Shown here: positions 42,741-53,734 of the stretch, one piece after another
Position numbering within the stretch: position 1 is the first letter of the stretch
Layout of the letters: each line of letters starts with the position of its first letter
Notes under the pieces: model-generated
What the model saw: only the letters and a program-made list of their open reading frames with translations
Database searches by the model: none
Told to the model about the DNA's origin: nothing
DNA from: Seminavis robusta
Taxonomy: Eukaryota; Bacillariophyta; Bacillariophyceae; Naviculales; Naviculaceae
Length of the DNA stretch: 64,000 bases
Assembly (NCBI GenBank): GCA_903772945.1
Contig: CAICTM010000253.1
Location: forward strand, 1 to 64,000
Reading direction: 5' to 3'
Program-made: the position numbers and the translations under genes

Positions 42741-43520
42741 ATGAACTCCCTCGTTACTGTTACCCCCAGCAGCATTGTCCGCCGCAACAACGATGCCGTG
42801 GTGTCCTTTCAAGGAGGCAAGTATCAAGATTCGCTGGCCCTCTTTCAGGAGGCTCTCGGCAATGTGCGAGCCAAGCTGGCCGTTGCAGATCATCAAGCGG
42901 CCGCGGACACGAGAAGGCCGAAGGATACTGTGTTGTTGATCCAAGGCGTGCCACTGGATGAGTCGATTCGTTCCAGTGCTCGCATACAAGTGGACAATAG
43001 CAGCGGCATGACATTCTTTGATCGGTGCTTTCTCATTGCCAACCCTCTTACGACTGCCGACAATGATACTACTAGTGCTAGTGCTAGCGCTAGTAGTGAA
43101 GCCCATATCAACTCGCTGCTCGACGACAATGAGTGCAAGGTATGCTCTGTCCTCCTCTACAACATTGGTGCCACTCATCACCTGGCTGGACTCGCCACTG
43201 GCTCCCAGCAAGAACTAGACAAGGCGTTCAAGGTCTACCAAATGGCCCTCGAGTTCCTTCAGATTGAGTACGAAAACCAGCAGCAAGAGCAGATGGACAA
43301 TGTCTTGCTCATCCTGTCCATGGCCATTATGAACAACATTGCTCACATTCAGAGCACTTGGTTCCAGTATCCACAAGCCCGCCACTGTACTCAATGGCTG
43401 CGAGAGGCTGCCGAACACATGGATACCGCTCTTCTACGAGACCCCGATTTCATGTTCTTCTTCCTCCGATACTACGTGCTTCCTTTCAATGATGTCTCCT
43501 CCTGCTCTGCAGCTGCCTAA
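42741..43520 (+). CDS. TPR-like helical repeat protein
   Basis: The ATG at 42741 gives 259 residues (the frame is open a little further upstream only through a TTG). RNNDAVVSFQGGKYQDSLALFQEAL at residues 16-40 is a good first tetratricopeptide unit. Around 145-180 LLYNIGATHHLAGLATG with AFKVYQMALEFLQ forms a second, and ILSMAIMNNIAHIQSTWFQY with ARHCTQWLREA a third. Such arrays bind peptides or act as scaffolds. Similar short TPR proteins are numerous in diatoms; I cannot name a partner. A run of Ser-Ala codons (ACTAGTGCTAGTGCTAG) interrupts the array near residue 110. The gene is intronless and isolated between non-coding stretches. Confidence 0.7.
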   Translation: MNSLVTVTPSSIVRRNNDAVVSFQGGKYQDSLALFQEALGNVRAKLAVADHQAAADTRRPKDTVLLIQGVPLDESIRSSARIQVDNSSGMTFFDRCFLIANPLTTADNDTTSASASASSEAHINSLLDDNECKVCSVLLYNIGATHHLAGLATGSQQELDKAFKVYQMALEFLQIEYENQQQEQMDNVLLILSMAIMNNIAHIQSTWFQYPQARHCTQWLREAAEHMDTALLRDPDFMFFFLRYYVLPFNDVSSCSAAA

Positions 43521-43843
43521 CTAATCATGTGTGTTGTTGAAGAAGAAAGATAGGGACAGTTGTTTTTGAAAGCGGATGGGCGTGCCAACAATCAAGTGCG
43601 AGCACAATCGGCCGCAGCCAGTTTTGCGTAATGTATCATAATAATAATTAAAAGAGTTAAACAAAACGAAAAATCGTTCACACCTTTGTTGCCGTGCGAG
43701 ATGGATAGAGTGGTAGGAAAAGGGTACTGGCTAGCTAGCTAGTACTGGTTTGGTTCGTCTACCGTAGCTCTAGCTAGCTAGAGCGGAACCTAGCTAGAAC
43801 GACTGGTTCAGTGTATTAGTCTAGTCTAATAGTACTAGTAGTA

Positions 43844-44551
43844 GAGGATGGAACCGCAAACGCTAGGGTCAAGCGTAGCGTTTAAACGCTAACAGGTCCC
43901 CTTAGCGTTTGTTATTATGCGTTTTTTAGCGTTTTTTATTACTATGAGCTCAGCGTTTGTGTTAGCGTTTTATTAGCGTTTTTGTTAGCGTTTCTGTTAG
44001 CGTTTTTTACAGTATTGGTGCACTACAATAGAGTGCAATCAGACTATTAAGAATGGTGTGATTCTTTCAGGCCCGATGGTGCTATAGAACCATACCAACA
44101 CGCACCGGCACCAGTACCACTGTCCAGAAAGTTCATCTATATGTATAAGGAGTTAGTTCATGTTTGGTCACTGCAGCACATCCTTCCAGATAACCCAAAG
44201 TAGCATATCTGGTCTTATTTTGCATCCAAACATGTCATTTTTAGGCCCGATAGTGCTATAGAACCATACCAACACGCACCAGCACCAGTACCACCATCCA
44301 GAAAGTTCATATATATGTATAAAGAGTTGGTGAAGTAAGTTATACAAGGTTGTAAGTGGCATCTTCATTGAAAAACGTTAAACACAGAGATAAAACGCTA
44401 TAAAACGCTATAAAACGCTAAAAACGCTGTTTTTATACACTACTACACAAACACGCTAAAAAACGCAAACGCTTGGGGCAAGCGTAGCGTATGAAACGCT
44501 ACGCTAAAACGCTAAAAACGCTACGCTAAAAAACGTTGCGGTTCCATCCTC
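43844..44551. mobile_element. 708-bp TIR element packed with AGCGTTT words
   Basis: The ends are inverted repeats GAGGATGGAACCGCAA (16 bp perfect), flanked by TA on both sides. Both subterminal zones, 43860-44005 and 44380-44535, are arrays of AGCGTTT or AAACGCT on opposite strands, so the two arms can pair over well more than 100 bases. It encodes no protein and is probably a non-autonomous DNA transposon; a TA duplication would fit a Tc1/mariner-like mover, but other superfamilies cannot be excluded. Confidence 0.78.
44069..44329. repeat. 87-bp direct duplication inside the TIR element
   Basis: Copies at 44069-44155 and 44243-44329 start AGGCCCGAT(G/A)GTGCTATAG and run to ATATGTATAA(G/A)GAGTT with about 90 percent identity by eye. 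Confidence 0.75.
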
Positions 44552-44967
44552 TAACTAGTAGAGTTTATATAGTGACTCAAACATTGGACGCGTGCTGTCC
44601 TGGCCCAAGACATTCAAGGCGTAGGTGCGTGTTGCGTTTGTCTTTGTTGTACATGTATCGAGAGCCCCTGAAACGCACGCGGTTGTATTATACGTATAAC
44701 ATTTGCATTATGTATTCTACAGATCATACGTATTACACATATAACCTTTTTAATATGTATTAGACAAGTCATACGTACAACACAGGTAACACAAGTGGAA
44801 AAATATTATACGTATTACATGTATTATGTGTTGTACGTGTTTTACGTATAATACATAGTGACAAATTTTTACTAAGTTTTTTTGCCAGGTGTTTTGCTAG
44901 GTGTTTGGGAGGCAGAGAGGAAGATGCACTGTTGCAGGCCATAATACCTGACAGCTTATCAAGTAAA

Positions 44968-45904
44968 ATGGACTCTTACCTATCTGAACTCTCCCATGTT
45001 GCTAGATACAATATCAATGATGAAGAATGGACTCCTGCTTCAATCATTGTGAATGTAGCAACCTCACTAACTGATGATACACCAAAGGAGATAAACATTA
45101 TGGATACTCTGGGGTTCGATAATTATCGAATGGAGAAATCGACGGTGTATTGGCTACCTTCGATGTATCAATCTTGTGATTCGGCGCATATTTTATTAAA
45201 GAAGTTTTGATGCCATACTTTGTACTTTCTTGCAAGACTGCTGGATTCCGTATCAAAAACAAGGGATTCGATAAGAGGCGGAATCACATTACCATATGTT
45301 GTCCAAGGAGTCGTTTTTACAAACAAAGGTCCCAAAAGGAGAGCAACAAAACCACCCAGACTCAGCTTCCTGTTGAGGGGGAGGGTGTCAAATGTCCATT
45401 CTCTTTCAATGTTCTATATAGCCAGGAACACAGACGATGGTATCTACCCAAGTTCCAGACAGAAGCCGTTACACTAGTGGAACAATGCCCAAAGAACCAT
45501 CTCTCGCCAAGTGTTGTTAAGACTTTACTTTATGAACAGACAGGCTCATCTCTAACTTCGAACAAATCGAATCTCTAAGGAAGAGTCTGCATCAAGGAGT
45601 GGTCTTGTCTTTGGTGAAACCAGACGGTACCATCTCTCAAGTATCACATCAGGAGGCGACAGCAGCAGATAGGCTACTTGCCAGATTGCAATCCGATCCA
45701 ACAAAATCGTTCGTTGTTCTTTTTGCCTCATATGACCCCGGCCTTCTTCGAATCAGACAATCACATAGGGGAGCCATACCTCAGAACAATAACGGAAGGC
45801 AAGAGCATAGCGGAGCAATGTTGAGCTTACCTGCAACCAACAAATCAAGAAAGAGTGTTAGGGAAAGGCCATCGACCAGTCCCGCCAAGAAATCAAAAAG
45901 ATAA
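44968..45904 (+). pseudogene. FAR1/MULE-like DNA-binding ORF pieces inside the TIR element
   Basis: Three plus-strand pieces follow in different frames: 44968-45210, 45207-45578 and 45599-45904. The middle one carries the zinc-finger-like pattern of FAR1/WRKY-GCM1-type domains: IKNKGFDKRRNHITICCPRS, then CPFSFNVLYSQEHRRWYLPK and the His of KNHLSPSVV. The third has DPTKSFVVLFASYDPGLL and a basic end KKSKR. Frame changes at about 45205 and 45580 could be introns or decay; no DDE transposase core is visible, so at best this is a DNA-binding partner or truncated transposase. Confidence 0.5.
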
Positions 45905-46161
45905 TCTAGGAACTGCCCTTCTTCTTTCCCCTTTTCGCTCTCTTCACCCGCTGGATGCTGGGTGATGGATCCATCTTCGTTTCGGCGCTTCGCGGTCATC
46001 GGAATGGCTTGTTGAATACATGAAACAAAGTTCCGGGGAGTGATTTCTTCAGGGAAGAAGGGACCAGGATTGTCAGGGCCAAAGGGAATCTCCTCCTCAG
46101 ATTCCTCAGCCTTCGTCCCATGACCGTCTCGCGGACCAGATTCATCGTCAGAATCCACCAT
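45781..46161 (-). CDS. Acidic ORF on the opposite strand of the TIR element
   Basis: A 126-codon ATG frame begins MVDSDDESGPRDGHG, continues with EEIPFGPDNPGPFFPEEITP and a RNFVSCIQQAIPM stretch, and ends hydrophobic. It converges with the FAR1-like pieces and overlaps their 3' end by about 120 bp. The N-terminal two thirds read like a plausible acidic protein; the overlapping last third may be shadow. No family was recognised. Confidence 0.3.
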   Translation of the reverse strand: MVDSDDESGPRDGHGTKAEESEEEIPFGPDNPGPFFPEEITPRNFVSCIQQAIPMTAKRRNEDGSITQHPAGEESEKGKEEGQFLDYLFDFLAGLVDGLSLTLFLDLLVAGKLNIAPLCSCLPLLF

Positions 46162-46907
46162 GATGCCTCAACGAAAATACTAAACAAGAAAACGAAAATA
46201 GGTGAGACAACGAACACGGGTAATACGTATAATACAGGTGATACGTATAACACGGGTGATATGCATAATATATGTTACGCCTGTAACACGTGTTACACGC
46301 TAGATACGTATAACACGGGTGATACATATAATACACGTTACATGCATAAACGCGTAACACGCGTAACACGTGTTGCGCACTGAGGTACTTACATGGGTTC
46401 ATTACTGGTCCCTACAGAAAGTGGTTGACAATGGTAGAATTCAAGGCCAGGTCTTCCACAGGCTTTGTCAGTGAGCCTTCAGAAGTATATGAATGCAAAG
46501 AGAATGGTCCTGAAGGCTGTACAGGGCCTGAGGAAGAGAGTGGAGGCAGAAAAATGGAGAATGAGTTGAATGAAGAGAAATCATTCTATCTTTCCACGGG
46601 AACAGTCTTCTTGGCTTCAACAAAGCCATACCACATTGCCTACTTACCCACAATGATGGTGCTATCTTCAAATAACAAGAGAAACCTTTGTATCCTTCAA
46701 ACAAACAAGAGAAGAGAGGTTTTTGTCATGGTGGTTCTTTGTGGTGGAGAAGTTGGAGTTGAAGTCAAGTCATTTTGCGAAACTCGAACGGTCACGGTGG
46801 CTGGCTGGCGCACGTGTTATACGTGTTATACGTATTCCACACATAAGACGTGTTACACCTGTTATACGAGTTATACGTGTAACATCGCGTGCGTTTCAGG
46901 GTCTCTC

Positions 46908-48022
46908 ATTGTTATGTGATGCCTGGTAAAGGCTTTCATGGGTGTCGGAGTGACAGTCGAGTGAGGCTGTTTTGCGAAGAATGCACTGTAGCAGTTTTGA
47001 GAAAACGCCGCGATTGTTCACGTGCCAGGAGCCATGTGCAACTATTGTTGCAGAACCGCTTTGCAGCAAGCAGCAAGCAACAAGCAATGATACCGTACGC
47101 AGTTACTGTAGGGGTTGACCTGACCCTCAAGGACTTGCTTGTGCTGCTGTGGGTACAAGTAGTCTCCTCAGGAAAAGCTTCTTTCCAAGGGCAGGAGCTA
47201 TAGCTACGGTAGCTACCAGAAGCCAAGACAAGCTTAATAAGACTCCTTGTATTGTACTAGGGTCGAAATGCGCCGCGAACTCTTGGAGCGGCTTCTAATA
47301 CAATGCTGGCTGCAAAGTAAAATAGGGCTTGGTTCATGAGTATGACGACTGGAGCATTCTTCTTCAGGGCAAGAAAGCAACAACATATATCATGCCCGGA
47401 CTCTTAGAGGCCATCACATACCGTTTTCAAATCTAATTATAGAACTTAATCCCTCCGGGGACTTTGTAATTCCTAAGTTACCGGTAGGCAGGAAAGCCTT
47501 GCATGCAATAGCATTCTAGGACTGCACATACAGGACTATTGTCTACCCCGCCCACTATGGCTGGAGCTACATGTACGAGCTACGAGGACTAAGTGGTACT
47601 CGTATGGCGAAAGCTTCAGCAATGCACTTGTGTACCTATTTTAAAACCATCTGCCTGTATATGTTACCTTTAGCATTGCTCTGGTGTCTAAGGAAGAAGA
47701 ATGAAGATGACGGGGTTTCGGGCTGCTCCGTGGTGGTGTGAACCTCCCCAGCCAATCCGCGGTGTATTCCTCATCTTTAATGCACACTCCGACCTTTCCG
47801 CCGTCTCTCTTTACCAGATTTCCGAGCACCGGGATAACGTCGCCACGAGACACCCCACAGAATGCCCAATGAAAACCGTGTGGCTAGCAACAAGATTCTA
47901 TTGGTAATCGTTGTTCGAGGCTCCCCCCTCGATTGGTCAAAAATAAAAAACCGCATGGCTGTTGGGGCACATTTCGCTCCAATTTACTGAAGCGATATTT
48001 GAGCTCTTTTGCTGGATCGAAG
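46908..48022. other. Intergenic region
   Basis: A small AGCAAGCAGCAAGCAAC tract lies near 47066. A minus frame at 47641-47853 without ATG reads DVIPVLGNLVKRDGGKVGV and could be an old coding remnant; otherwise nothing was recognised. Confidence 0.4.
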
Positions 48023-49115
48023 TCAACATCCTGACAGAACAAAAGATCTTTCATTTTCATATCTTCTGTTTAGCGAGCATTCCAGAGCCGACAGGAGGCG
48101 TTGTGCAGCAGCATCTATATCGGGCACGAGGTAGATATCACTGAGTCTTCGTTCGAACATGCACCCGATTTCCATCTTGTCAACGATATGCTTCGGTAAG
48201 AATCGCTTTTTGAGAGAGTTGATGAGATTGATAAACAAGCCTGAATGGAAGTACTTCATTTTCTGAATTTGAAACTAAGGTAGAGAATCAGACAGAGACC
48301 GTTGTAAGTGAGACTAAGCTGCTGAAGACCTCCCACGAGGTGTATACTCTTGACAACGATTGCAGAAATTCACGTACTGGATACACGGCAAGGAAATCCA
48401 CCCATATTGTCCTTATGGTTTTGAGATCCACGTTTCGTTTCCAATCAAAGCCTTGACATTCGACCAGAAAAATGGCCCCGCGTCGCATGCTTTGAAAGTC
48501 GGGTGCCATGCAATGGCCAAGGTAATAGATTCCCCACATGCCGGACTGGAACAAGCCTGGTTGTTTATTTAGCTTGTACAAATCGAAGGCTGCCATATCA
48601 TATACGAAACAGTACGAGCCGTGGCTGTTGGAGTACGAGAAGGAGAGGAAGGCTGCGGGAAAGACTTGCAAGGTTGTCTTCAGCGACCGCATGCCGTCTT
48701 CCATTGAATCCAAGATTTTGTATTCTTCTCGAAAGGCTTGCATATGTGCTGCCCGTTCCAAGGCCGCTTGCAGATCTCCCCTGTCAGTTAGAGCCAATTG
48801 GGCATACGAAAAGTCGCTCATGTCATTGATTTCTGGGGATGCGGTGATGGCCTGCTTGATATTGAGAGCCCATTGACGCTCTTCATTTGTTAGCTGCATT
48901 CGACGTGGATCCAGCGGATCCAGTATCAAGTCTGCCAATGGCACTTCTGCGACCTCTTCGCCCTCTTCTTCGCCATCGGAATCATCATTACCGACGTTGT
49001 CCACACCCTGTTCCGCAACCGCGGCAACCAGCACTTCGCCCTCCGGATCGTCGTTTCGGATCACACGTACCGGGACCTCCATCACGCCTTCTTGGTGGTA
49101 CTGCTCTTCATCCAT
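48023..49115 (-). CDS. CRAL-TRIO domain protein
   Basis: Exon 1 (49115-48378) and exon 2 (48262-48023) join in phase 0 across a 115-bp GT-AG intron (donor GTACGT, acceptor TTCAG) to give 325 residues. Residues 1-65 are acidic, 75-150 helical. From about 150 the CRAL-TRIO fold is visible: YCFVYDMAAFDLYKLN, then IYYLGHCMAPDFQSMRRG, IFLVECQGFDWKRNVDLK and WVDFLAVYP at the end of exon 1, continued by KYFHSGLFINLINSLKKRFL and the typical FERRLSDIYLV close. CRAL-TRIO (Sec14-like) domains carry phosphoinositides, tocopherols or retinoids between membranes; here the ligand is unknown. The clean splice, which restores the fold exactly, is good support for a working host gene between transposons. Confidence 0.85.
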
Positions 49116-50111
49116 CTTTAGCTTCGGTTTGCTTGCTTTTGACTATCTTTTAACAACGGCAAGACAACGATCGAGCTCTGGGTTGTACACTATGTAGCGA
49201 TGGGCAATGGGCCGCGTAGTTGTGCCTCTCCAATTTCAGATCAAACCCAACAACAACATTAAAACACTAAATCGGTGGAACATGGTACAGTACCGATGCA
49301 CGTGTGCACATTGGTACAGTCGTACGTACGGTACGATGTTCACGTGCACTTTTAAACTTACCACCCCCCTCCATGGTCGGGACTCAATTGATCTAACCAG
49401 ATTACAGTATGTCTCACGTAGAAGTGTACCGAAGAAGCACGGCACGCGTTTGTGGCAAGAATTTTGCGACTAGCTACCTGGTACGGCTGTACCGTAGGTC
49501 ACTGGTCACCATGCTTGGTTTTTGGTTAATAAAAGCTATATAAATCACTTTCCTTACCGCCCTTGAAGAACCATCCGAAGAATCCGGGAATGTTCCAGTC
49601 GAAAGTGGAGTGAGAGCGTTTGTACGAGGATTTCTACGCAGTGCCGAAAAAGCTTCATCGGACAAGTTCTCTTCTTTGAAGTCTGCGACAGCAAACGTCA
49701 CTTTTGGTTTCTACCAGCTAGTTGTAACCTTATCTTTAAATCTACTGTCATATTTTAATTCGGTTTTTTCAGCGCTCGTCTCCTGTATCCCTTTGCCTCA
49801 GGGAAGTTCCTATCCGCGAACATGTGGTTCGTACGTACGCCGAGAAACACATTTATTTCCATTTATTAATCGCGCATTCTTCCCGTATGTGGCTTCATTC
49901 TTAACCATTCGCAGATACGTCATTCGCGAATAAGCCCACAGCAAATCCCCAACTCTATCGAGTTTCGAAAATCGAAAAGTGAGATCTCGAGATCTCGAGC
50001 ACGTCCTCGAATCTCGAATCATTGAAAAGTGAGAAGAAGTACATTGTAATAGTAGCCATTCGGCAGCCGGTAGCCCGTTGTCATTGTAGCCACGCTGTTG
50101 TCATTGTCATC
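49116..50111. other. Spacer before the Harbinger transposase
   Basis: Around 49560-49790 a plus frame (ALEEPSEESGNVPVESGVRA) reads coherently for 60-70 codons but no family was recognised. A palindromic TCGAGATCTCGAG cluster lies at 49980-50010. The left terminal repeat of the Harbinger element was sought here without success. Confidence 0.35.
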
Positions 50112-51338
50112 ATGGACTATGAATACGAACAAGATGCCGCACTACTTTTGCAGCTCTTTATTCTAACGGTGGGCCTTTTACTGTGTCTACCGGGCGAACC
50201 TCGTAACCGTTCCTTTTTCGAATAAAGGTTGGCTTGGCAGCGCTACTGCAAAAAACACCAGAGGGGAGCAACCTTTAAGAGACGACTACGAATGAGCAAA
50301 GAAAGCTTCGACAAACTGCTATCTTTCGTAGTTGATGACTTGCTAGTAAACGAGACACAAGCTTTGCGGAGGGAAGGATCCATTCTTCCTGAACTTTGTC
50401 TCTATTGCACGCTTCGGTATTTGGCTGGCGGCTCATATCTGGATATTACTGACATCGCTGGAATATCACATAGCTCATTCTATTGCGTACTATGGAAGAC
50501 TGTAACGGCAATCTGTAAGTGTCCGCAGCTGAAGATTCGCTTCCCAACTATCGACAAGGAAATAAAAGACGCAATAGACGGCTTTGCTGGGATATCCGAT
50601 GGTGGCGCCATAAGCAACTGTGTGGGTGTCGTTGATGGCTATCTTAAGCGTCTAAGGGTTTCCGCAAAAAAGGAAACAGGCAACATTCGCAGCTTCTTCT
50701 CTGGACACTATCAGTGCTACGGAGTTAATATTCAAGCGGTGGCAGATCACCATTCACGGTTCATATTCTTTGCCTATGCCGCTCCATGAGTTTCTGACGA
50801 CCGTAATGCTATGCGGCAATGTGCCTTGCACCATTTGGTCGAGTCACTGCCATCCGGTATTTGTGTAATCGGCGATGCTCCCACAGAGCGTATGGTTCCA
50901 GTGTACCAAGGTTCAGACAAGCTGGTTCCACTCTAGTACGACAATTTCAACTTCTATGCCAGTCAGTGCCGCATACGTGCGGAAATGGCCTTCGGAATGA
51001 TGCAGCTGAAATGGAGAATACTTGCGCGTCCGGTTGGCTGCTCCTTGAAGAATATGCTGTGGTTGGCGCAAGCCATAGCTCGCCTACACAACTTTTGTAT
51101 CAATGAACGCCTCCGAACTGCAGAAACAATTGAAAGTGTCACCGTTGGTGTTGGCACAGGATACATTCCCAGTATCCCACATGATGACAATGGCGATCCT
51201 GTGCAGTTGAACGGTGTTTTCACAGGTAGCTTTGAGGGAAATTCACTTCTACGGGAATTCATGGCCAATAGAGTCAGGCGTCTACAGCTGCAACAGCCTG
51301 CGAAGAACAGAAAGCGTAAAAGCAGAGAAGACAAATAA
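50112..51338 (+). pseudogene. PIF/Harbinger transposase (HARBI1-like DDE), inactivated
   Basis: One frame runs from ATG 50112 to 51338, about 408 codons, and contains three in-frame stops: TAA at 50223, TGA at 50787 and TAG at 50936, without any frameshift. An HTH-like N-terminal region (CTLRYLAGGSYLDITDIAGISHSS) precedes the DDE nuclease core: the first Asp in CVGVVDGYL, the second in GICVIGDAP, the Glu in RIRAEMAFGMMQLKW. The tail ends in a basic AKNRKRKSREDK. The length and motif order match HARBI1/PIF transposases. Lack of frameshifts suggests recent inactivation, or a copy kept in frame by chance. Its partner gene converges from the right. Confidence 0.85.
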
Positions 51339-51368
51339 TACACGAATCACATTTAAATATTAGTATTT

Positions 51369-53223
51369 TTATTCGGCCAGTGCGCCGGTTTCCTCTGTTT
51401 CAATAACTGACTTGGCCGGCACGATCTTCAAGTGTGCTTCAAGTTGCCCGATACGAACCTCCATTGCTCCAACCATACGGGCTTTGGACAAATCCCCATT
51501 GCGGGTATCCTCCTTCAATTTACAATACCAATTGCCAATATCAAAATAGTCATTCCAGCTATTCGTTTGAGAGATTTCCTCCGTTACGTTGTTTCTTTGG
51601 CTCATAGCTTCCTTCAAATCGGTGGTGGCGGTGGCAAGGGATTCCACCACGGCGGATACAGCCAGTTTTCCTGCTTTGCTACCAGCCGAATCAGCACTCC
51701 CAGTAAAGTCAACCGTCGAGTCACTCTTCAAATCTTCGTCCATAAATGCCACAAACTTGCCATCAATGGCCAGTTGTTGTCCACAAAGATAGTCACAGTA
51801 GTAAACTGTAACGGCAGGTAGAGCAGACGTAGATTTCCTCACTTTGGTAAACTTTGTCGTTGTGCAGTATGTCCAAACATCGTTGCTGTGCTCACCGGAT
51901 TCTTCATATCCATGCGGCATCTCTCGTGTGACTTCATCAAGTCACACACATGTTGCTTAACCGTCTTGAATGTGTGGCCACGGCTGATGTCTTTCAGGTT
52001 GAAACCGTTTTCTTGGTTCCATGCACTGAGCCTGTCGTTTTCCCCCTCTTGCAATCCTAAAATGGTGTCAAACGAATCATCATCCGTCTCATTCATCGTG
52101 TCTGAGACAAGAAGCCAAAAGTCTTTCACGGGATTTCAACTAACTCCCTGCTCTGAGAGTGGCTGTTCTTCGTAGTCCTTGCGTCTCTTACTGTTGTTGA
52201 GAGCAACAAAGGCATTGAAATTATCAGCGTGGAAGCATATATTCAAAAGTTTGATGAGAGTGTTCATCCTCACGGCTGCGGCATCAGAACCTGGGTTCGC
52301 AATAGACAGGTCAGTGTACATAGTGCCCATCTAAATGCTGCGTGCAATCTCCATCCTTGCAGTGAAAATAGTCATGTTACCTCCTCCCCTGACTCCACAC
52401 TTGAGAGCGAGAGCACGGATATCCTTGCTGGTAAATTTGGACAAGTCCAGGACTTCTTTGTTGGGTTAGTCTTTACAAAGGGTCATTGTTATAGCCACAT
52501 TGTATATCTCGCCATCCTTGGGACTTTTCTCTTGCCCACACACAATTTTGTGCTTGTGCGTGATGTGGTCGTATCCGCCAACCAGTGCAGAGACAAGCGT
52601 TGCAAGCTTAACCTCTTCCACTTTCTTGGCAATCTTTTCGTCGTCTTTCTTCTTTGCAAGCCTAGCGCCTTCCGCTTTCTTGGCACTCTTTTCTATTTCG
52701 TTCTTCTTCTTTTGAACCTGTTTGGCAGCTTCCTTGGCAGCCTTCCTCATTGCCGGTGAGGCCGATCTCTGTACGGGAGAGGCGGAGGTAGACCGTGCAT
52801 GTTCCTTAGGCAAAGGAGTCGTCCTATGACGTGGTGGTTGTTCCCGTAACTCCTGGGCTTTGAGTTGCCCCATGTACATATCTTGGCCAAACTCATCGTC
52901 GTAGTATTCCAAAGCTGGTGACGGCACTACAAGAGCATGCTGTTGATGCAGTTGCTGTATCTGCATCTGGTGTCGGTGTTGTATTTCCTGCAAGCTTAGA
53001 CGTGGACGAGGGAGAGAAGCTGCAACTGGGGCTGCAACTGGGGCTGTGACTGCAATGGAACTGCGACTGCGACTGGGGCCAGGACTGGGGCAGCACGGCT
53101 ACTCCTCGATGATGACTCAGACTCCTCGGCTTCCGCTTCATCTCTCTTCCTCTTGTTCCGCTCGTCAGACTCCTGTAGTTGCCGTCCTATATCAATGGAC
53201 CCATCGCTGCCATCTTCGCTCAT
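51369..53223 (-). pseudogene. Harbinger partner ORF (DNA-binding companion), decayed
   Basis: Minus-strand pieces start at ATG 53223 (MSEDGSDGSIDIGRQ) and run through a basic, Lys/Ala-rich coiled coil (52993-52466), a SAP-like FTSKDIRALALKCG stretch near 52420, NTLIKLLNICFHADNFNAF near 52230, and VKDFWLLVSDTMNE to a C-terminal helical region ending at 51369. Harbinger elements normally carry a second Myb/SANT- or SAP-like protein needed for transposase import and end binding. At least three interruptions occur (a frame change near 52995 and stops near 52466 and 52137), so it is inactive. Only 30 bp separate it from the transposase stop. Confidence 0.6.
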
Positions 53224-53306
53224 CGTGACAACGAGTGGAGAGTGCGATGGAATTCGATTCGATTACGGTGATAGGAAGAACTAAAAAAAAGGGAAATTGT
53301 GGAGAT

Positions 53307-53734
53307 TGCACTACGCTAAAAGCTAGTGTAAAGATCTTTCGAGTGTTTTGAGTTGGAGAGAATGAAAGTTATGAGAGAGATTAGAAAGCTATGAAAACTA
53401 ATCAACGAGAGAGATCATCATCGAGGGATCGTAGATCTGGCTTCCCGCGGGAGACTATAAAGTGTGATAGAGTAGGTTGCGGTAGTAATCCTACGTCTCT
53501 CCACGATCCTAAAACGGAACGCGTGGAAGGTTTGTCTAGCCTGGATCTAGTAGCGTGGAAGTACTCCACGCTGGCTAAATATCTAGAGCAATGTTTCATC
53601 ATCAACCTAGTATGACTAGCGCGGTCATTGAGAACCCTGTCTCAAATGACTATTCACGAGAGACTCAGTCATGAGTCGAACTCAAACCCTATCTAGGATC
53701 GAGTCGCGAATAAGGCTAAGAGCCGTGTATTGCA
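53307..53734 (-). repeat. LTR, copy A
   Basis: 428 bp bounded by TGCACTACG and GTGTATTGCA. Its left side abuts the Harbinger partner gene's upstream sequence, so this is a true element end. No 5-bp target duplication was found against the far LTR. Confidence 0.8.

Larger units (their letters stand above)
44660..46907. mobile_element. 2.25-kb TIR transposon with TACGTATAAC arrays
   Basis: The terminal inverted repeat of 22 bp, GAGAG(C/A)CCCTGAAACG onward, has one mismatch between ends. Short direct and inverted words such as TACGTATAAC, ACACGGGTGATA and ACGTGTTATACG crowd 44690-44850, 46200-46380 and 46810-46890. No clear target duplication was found, so the exact ends are provisional. Coding pieces with a FAR1-like domain lie inside, suggesting a Mutator-like or related element with lost transposase core. 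Confidence 0.65.

Noticed and set aside
47641-47853. 70-codon minus frame reading DVIPVLGNLVKRDGGKVGV
   Set aside because: Looks protein-like but has no ATG, no partner exon and no recognised family; too weak to list as a gene.
53224-53306. Right terminal repeat of the Harbinger element
   Set aside because: No inverted match to the sequence left of 50112 was found; the LTR insertion at 53307 may have removed it.
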